Source: Alphaproteobacteria bacterium | GTDB taxonomy: Bacteria; Pseudomonadota; Alphaproteobacteria; Rickettsiales; UBA1997 | Length of the DNA stretch: 9,266 bases | Direction: 5' to 3' | NCBI GenBank assembly: GCA_016869775.1 | Contig: VGDJ01000044.1 | Coordinates: 1-9,266, forward strand | In this document: positions 5,660 to 9,266 of the stretch, one piece after another | How positions within the stretch are numbered: the first letter of the stretch is position 1 | Layout: the number at the start of each line of letters is the position of its first letter | The notes under the pieces: model-generated | What the model was told of the DNA's origin: nothing | Database searches by the model: none | Seen by the model: only the letters and a program-made list of their open reading frames with translations | Translations under genes and position numbers: made by a program

Positions 5660-7561
5660 ATGCAACAATATAATTTTGATGTTGAGGTCGGAAAAATTCT
5701 CAACCTAATGATTAATTCTCTTTATACTAATAAAGACATAGCCCTCAGAGAACTAATATCAAACGCCTCAGATGCGTGTGATAAAATGAGATATTTATCA
5801 GCACAAAACCCAGAAATTGGGAGTGGTGAATTAAAAATTACTATCACTACAAATAAGGACAAAAAAATGCTCATAATTACCGATAATGGCATTGGTATGA
5901 GTCATGACGATTTAATGCAAAATCTCGGAACAATTGCTAAATCTGGAACTGAAAATTTTGTTAAATCTCTCACTGGAGACAAGCAAAAAGATATACAATT
6001 AATTGGTCAATTTGGTGTGGGGTTTTATTCGGCATTCATGATTGCAAAATCAGTAGAGGTAATTTCAAGAAAATACGATGATAATAAAGTTTGGCTTTGG
6101 CAATCTGAGGGCTCTTCGCAGTTTACGCTTATCGAAATTGATGATCAAAATTCTCATTATATTGCAAATCATGGTACCAAGATAATTTTGAATCTTAAAT
6201 CCGAGGCTAAAGAATTTCTCGATCGTTTTCATATTAAGCATGTTGTTCAAACCTATTCCGATCATATAAATTTTCCAATTGATTTTGTACCCGAAAATAT
6301 TGAAGCGGGAGCCAAAATTGAAACTTTAAATTCAGCTTCTGCTTTGTGGAAAAAGCCTAAAGAGCAAATCACCGAAGAGCAATATCATAGTTTTTTCAAA
6401 CACATTTCGCACCTTCCAAATCAACCTTTCATGACCATACATAATCAGGTTGAGGGGGCGCTAAGTTACACAAATTTATTATTTATTCCAAGCTCTAAAC
6501 CGTTTGACTTATTTCATCCAGATCGCAAAACGTCCGTCAAATTGTTTGTAAAAAGAGTTTTTATTAGCGAAGAATTAAATCTTGTTCCTGCTTGCATGAG
6601 GTTTTTAAGAGGTTTAATTGATTCTGATGATTTGCCCTTGAATATTAGTCGTGAATCTCTTCAGCATAGCGTTGTAATTGATAAAATTCGTAAAAATGTA
6701 GTAAACAAAGTACTGTCAGAGCTTAAGAAAAAAGCCAAAGATAACGAATCTCAATATCTAGAATTTTGGAATAATTTTGGGGCTGTGTTAAAGGAAGGCT
6801 TATGCGAATCTTCAGATTTTCGTGAAAAAATTCTTGAAATATGTAGGTTTTATTCGTCGAAATCGCCTGATAAACTAATTTCACTCAATGAATATCTTGA
6901 TAGAGCTAAATCCAATCAAGATAAAATTTATTTTTTAACTGGAGAATCAGTTGCGAAAATTGAGTCATCGCCACAATTAGAAATTTTTATCAAAAAAGAT
7001 GTCGAAGTTTTGTATTTGACTGATGCAGTTGATGAATTTTGGGTTACTGTAGCAATGCCATATAAAGATAAAGAGTTTCAATCCATTAATCGACATGATG
7101 TTGATCTCGAAAAAATTGATAAAAAGAACAATAATTCTTTAGATGACGAAACAAAAGAATCTGAAAAAGCTGATTCAAAAGATATAACTAATTCACAATA
7201 TCAAAGCTTTCTTGATTTTATTAAGAGTACATTGGGGGATAAAATTCAAGAGGCTAGAATTTCAAAAAAACTCACAGATTCTCCAGTATGTTTGGCGGTT
7301 GATTCGCGAGCCATGGATATTCGCCTTGAAAGATATTTACTTGAACAAAAACAATTGCAAAATGCCTCGGCAAAAATTTTAGAAATTAACCCCAATAATC
7401 CAATTATTCAGAATCTTAATAAAAATTTTGCCGATGAAAATCACAAACAAAATATTGCCGATTCAATTAACACCTTGTTTGATTTGGCCTGTATTATTGA
7501 GGATGAGCCAATTAAGGATGCAAAAGATTTTTCGCGACGACTACAAAAACTGATGAGTTAG
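5660..7561 (+). CDS. htpG: Molecular chaperone HtpG (bacterial Hsp90)
   Basis: A 633-residue cytoplasmic, ATP-driven homodimeric chaperone of normal HtpG length. The N-terminal GHKL ATPase domain (about 1-215) shows RELISNASDA with catalytic Glu31 and Mg-binding Asn35, DNGIGM (75-80), GTIAKSGT (90-97), the lid/P-loop GQFGVGFYSAF (116-126) and HGTKIIL (171-177). The middle domain (about 225-480) has the ATP-sensing Arg331 in LNISRESLQ. A charged Lys/Asp/Glu-rich linker at about 483-509 leads to the C-terminal dimerization domain, with KLTDSPVCL at 537-545. The gene has its own candidate heat-shock promoter. Its TAG stop overlaps the TAA stop of the convergent M48-TPR gene. There is no Shine-Dalgarno motif before the ATG, but the start aligns with other HtpG proteins. 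Confidence 0.98.
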   Translation: MQQYNFDVEVGKILNLMINSLYTNKDIALRELISNASDACDKMRYLSAQNPEIGSGELKITITTNKDKKMLIITDNGIGMSHDDLMQNLGTIAKSGTENFVKSLTGDKQKDIQLIGQFGVGFYSAFMIAKSVEVISRKYDDNKVWLWQSEGSSQFTLIEIDDQNSHYIANHGTKIILNLKSEAKEFLDRFHIKHVVQTYSDHINFPIDFVPENIEAGAKIETLNSASALWKKPKEQITEEQYHSFFKHISHLPNQPFMTIHNQVEGALSYTNLLFIPSSKPFDLFHPDRKTSVKLFVKRVFISEELNLVPACMRFLRGLIDSDDLPLNISRESLQHSVVIDKIRKNVVNKVLSELKKKAKDNESQYLEFWNNFGAVLKEGLCESSDFREKILEICRFYSSKSPDKLISLNEYLDRAKSNQDKIYFLTGESVAKIESSPQLEIFIKKDVEVLYLTDAVDEFWVTVAMPYKDKEFQSINRHDVDLEKIDKKNNNSLDDETKESEKADSKDITNSQYQSFLDFIKSTLGDKIQEARISKKLTDSPVCLAVDSRAMDIRLERYLLEQKQLQNASAKILEINPNNPIIQNLNKNFADENHKQNIADSINTLFDLACIIEDEPIKDAKDFSRRLQKLMS

Positions 7562-8943
7562 TTTTGGGTTTTTTTAACCTCAGAATTTGCTGAAATTGCT
7601 ACTAAGTCTTGAGCCCGAATGATTGCAGTTTTATCGCAATCATCTTTGCATTTTTCTAAAAAACTTAAAGCATCTTTGGCAAATTTTTGAGATTTTTCAA
7701 AATTTTCAACTAAAAAATTATATTCAGCCATTGCCAAGAGTGATTTACCTTCTTGTTTTTGAATTTGATATATCTGGGCCAAATTTTTATAAATTATTAA
7801 ATTATCAATCTCATTTTCTTGAGCATTTAATAAATTTTCAGTCGCTAATTCTAATAAAAACTTATCGTTAGTTTTGAGTTCTAATATCGCGTTTGAAATG
7901 GCAATTTGTGCTAAAGATTTCGATTTATTATCTAACAAATCAATAGCTTTTCGATAATTAATTATTGCATCAACTAAGTGAGATTGATTGTATAAAAATT
8001 CTGCTTTTAACTCATATAAAAAACCGTCATTTGAATTATTTTTTATCAAATAATCTAGAATCTCAAAAGATTTTTGATATTCAGCAATTCGATGGTAAAC
8101 TATTGCCTTTGTTAACATAGAATATTGATCAAGATATAAATTTTTATGCTCCAATAGGTTTTGGGGTTCGTCTAAAAATCCACTAAGTTTAGCTTGAACT
8201 ATTTTAAGTTTATCGATCAGTTTTTGATTTTTTTTATATTTTACATAATTATTTTTGCTAACATTTTTAATTAATAAAATTCGCGATGAAGATATTGGGT
8301 GGGTCAGATCATAACTATTAATCTCAGACCTAGAATCTTTATTTTGTTGATTAAAATACTCCATAATCTCAAGTAATCCAGAACTCGAAATTTTAAGTTT
8401 TTGTAGATATTCAAGTGCCAAAATATCAGCTGACTCTTCTTGGCTTCTATTATATTTTAAGGCCATTCTATTGCTTATATGAGAACTTCCTAAAATGATT
8501 GCTGAACCAACATCGGGTCGACCAGAAGCTATTGCGCCAATTCCCAATATATAACCCATAATAGTTGTGTTGGCATTATTTTTGAACTCTTCAGAGCTTT
8601 TGGCAAGGTGACCTGAGGCGATATGACCAACTTCGTGGGCAATAACTCCCGATAAAACATCGGGATTAGAAAATTTTTTGAGTAAACCTGTATTGATAAA
8701 AATATTTTGACCGCCCATCACAAAAGCGTTAATACTGTTATCATTAACAATGTAAATTTTTATATTTTTGGTGTCAAACCCCGCAATTTTAAAGATCGGA
8801 AAACAAATTTCTCTTAGGAATTGTTCGGTTTCTGATTCGCGAATTATTGAAATGTCGGCACGCGAATTTTTAACAAAAAAACAATTTGCAATTAATAATG
8901 TTAATAAGAAAAATACGCGGGGTTTTCTTGTTAATTTTCTCAT
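7558..8943 (-). CDS. Periplasmic M48 family metalloprotease with C-terminal TPR-like helices (BepA-like)
   Basis: A 461-residue exported zinc protease. Residues 1-29 form a signal peptide: basic MRKLTRKPR, a hydrophobic core at 10-23, and cleavage probably after NSRA. The M48 domain (about 35-235) has NAFVMGG (72-78), the active site HEVGH (103-107) with catalytic Glu104, a further His112 in SGHLAK, and Glu169 of EESAD (169-173) as the likely third zinc ligand. THPISSSRI (214-222) is the conserved His-Pro segment seen in BepA. The C-terminal half (about 265-460) is helical with TPR-like periodicity, for example around 275-300, 306-336 and 383-427. In E. coli, BepA assists or degrades outer-membrane proteins such as LptD; a similar role here is inference from architecture. 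The start codon is 6 nt from that of the divergent small ORF, and the tail overlaps htpG by 4 nt. Confidence 0.93.
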   Translation of the reverse strand: MRKLTRKPRVFFLLTLLIANCFFVKNSRADISIIRESETEQFLREICFPIFKIAGFDTKNIKIYIVNDNSINAFVMGGQNIFINTGLLKKFSNPDVLSGVIAHEVGHIASGHLAKSSEEFKNNANTTIMGYILGIGAIASGRPDVGSAIILGSSHISNRMALKYNRSQEESADILALEYLQKLKISSSGLLEIMEYFNQQNKDSRSEINSYDLTHPISSSRILLIKNVSKNNYVKYKKNQKLIDKLKIVQAKLSGFLDEPQNLLEHKNLYLDQYSMLTKAIVYHRIAEYQKSFEILDYLIKNNSNDGFLYELKAEFLYNQSHLVDAIINYRKAIDLLDNKSKSLAQIAISNAILELKTNDKFLLELATENLLNAQENEIDNLIIYKNLAQIYQIQKQEGKSLLAMAEYNFLVENFEKSQKFAKDALSFLEKCKDDCDKTAIIRAQDLVAISANSEVKKTQN

Positions 8944-8949
8944 AGATTC

Positions 8950-9132
8950 ATGAAAGTTATAAAAGTTTTGTCAATCATATCTATTATTGGCTTTTTGGGG
9001 TTATTATCGCTACTTTTTTTATCAAAAAATGATAAAATTATTCAAAAAAATGTTGAGATAAATATCGATGTTAAAAATATTATTAACATATGCAAAACTC
9101 AAGAAGACGATGAATTATCTATTTTATTTTAA
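8950..9132 (+). CDS. Small predicted single-pass membrane protein, unknown function
   Basis: A 60-codon ORF that I do not recognise. A short basic start (MKVIK) is followed by a strongly hydrophobic stretch at about 6-25 that reads as one transmembrane helix or an uncleaved signal anchor. A polar tail, KNDKIIQKNVEINIDVKN, follows, and the protein ends in an acidic patch QEDDE near the C-terminus. There is one Cys (Cys48) and no known motif. It fills the space between the divergent M48-TPR gene (6 nt between start codons) and the xerD-like gene (GTG 9 nt after its stop, in the same frame), so it is probably the first gene of a transcript with xerD. Its promoter would have to lie inside the 5' part of the M48-TPR gene. 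No Shine-Dalgarno motif. Biased but ordinary AT-rich codon use; it could be a chance ORF. Confidence 0.6.
   Translation: MKVIKVLSIISIIGFLGLLSLLFLSKNDKIIQKNVEINIDVKNIINICKTQEDDELSILF
9017..9037. repeat. Perfect 8-bp inverted repeat with 5-nt loop
   Basis: TTTTATCA (9017-9024), loop AAAAA, and TGATAAAA (9030-9037) form a perfect inverted repeat inside the small membrane-protein ORF, about 75-95 nt upstream of the M48-TPR start codon on the other strand. It could be an operator for the M48-TPR gene or a chance product of AT-rich sequence. Confidence 0.3.
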
Positions 9133-9141
9133 TTATTTAAC

Positions 9142-9266
9142 GTGAGCAATTATCGCATAAAAATTATCGATAACTTTTTAAATAAAATTCGTGCTGAAGA
9201 CGGTTTATCTAATAATACATTACTATCCTATCGAAGAGATCTTCAAATTTTACAAAATTTTTTATT
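9142..9266 (+). CDS. xerD: Tyrosine recombinase XerD/XerC, N-terminal fragment (runs off the right edge)
   Basis: The first 41 codons of a tyrosine site-specific recombinase, starting at GTG 9142. The protein begins MSNYRIKIIDNFLNKIR and continues with AEDGLSNNTLLSYRRDLQIL, which is the SAM-like, core-binding N-terminal domain shared by XerC and XerD. The YRRDL motif favours XerD. These enzymes resolve chromosome dimers at the dif site before cell division. The catalytic domain with the Arg-His-Arg-Tyr residues lies outside the window, so function and completeness cannot be verified. An in-frame stop at 9130-9132 (that of the preceding small ORF) limits the N-terminus, so GTG is the best available start. 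No Shine-Dalgarno motif. Confidence 0.8.
   Translation, partial: MSNYRIKIIDNFLNKIRAEDGLSNNTLLSYRRDLQILQNFL

Noticed and set aside
6065..6265. Minus-strand open frame of 66 codons inside htpG
   Set aside because: Antisense to the conserved ATPase domain, with no supporting signal.
7623..7871. Plus-strand open frames antisense to the M48-TPR gene (also 8768-8953)
   Set aside because: The minus-strand protein is complete from signal peptide to TPR-like end; these are shadows of AT-rich sequence.
8969..8974. Perfect TTGACA on the minus strand ahead of the M48-TPR gene
   Set aside because: The hexamer 17 nt away is ATGAAT and would start transcription after the ATG; the good TATAAC is only 7 nt away. 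No workable promoter geometry.
1..9266. Search for CRISPR arrays, tRNA or rRNA genes, insertion sequences and phage or toxin genes
   Set aside because: No regularly spaced repeats, cloverleaf-like segments, terminal inverted repeats or transposase motifs were seen. The only recombinase is the XerD-type fragment at the right edge, a housekeeping protein.

Overview
This window is about 9.3 kb of gene-dense, very AT-rich chromosome (GC roughly 30% by eye). Its protein signatures point to an alphaproteobacterium, most likely a Rickettsiales-type or similarly reduced lineage. That placement is inferred from base composition and from the style of the response regulator, KdsA, HtpG and the M48-TPR protein; no rRNA or other marker gene is present. 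KdsA implies that the organism makes Kdo and therefore some form of LPS. LipB implies endogenous lipoylation.

Layout from left to right. (1) Minus strand: kdsA followed 3 nt later by the N-terminal part of an OmpR-type response regulator that runs off the left edge. (2) A 104-nt divergent spacer, then on the plus strand a membrane-embedded M48 (HtpX-like) zinc protease and, 6 nt later, an AMP-forming long-chain acyl-CoA synthetase; these two look like an operon. (3) A short convergent gap, then ruvA on the minus strand. (4) A 66-nt divergent spacer holding a near-consensus promoter for ruvA, then lipB on the plus strand. (5) A 111-nt spacer with a heat-shock-like promoter, then htpG. (6) htpG meets, tail to tail with overlapping stop codons, a minus-strand periplasmic M48 protease with TPR-like helices (BepA-like). 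(7) Six nucleotides from that gene's start, and divergent from it, lie a 60-codon single-pass membrane protein ORF and the N-terminus of a XerD-type tyrosine recombinase that runs off the right edge.

Several genes share an envelope and protein-quality theme: Kdo synthesis, two M48 proteases, a fatty-acid-activating enzyme, HtpG, and a two-component regulator. ruvA, xerD and lipB are ordinary housekeeping genes. No RNA gene, insertion sequence, CRISPR array or phage gene was seen, and all gaps between genes are under about 112 nt.

I do not see a new multi-gene system here. The observations most worth checking are the absence of Shine-Dalgarno motifs at all ten start codons, the very good ruvA promoter overlapping the lipB start codon, the heat-shock-like htpG promoter, the protease/acyl-CoA synthetase pair (whose ligase has an Asp in the normally Gly-rich P-loop), and the small membrane ORF squeezed between the divergent protease and xerD.
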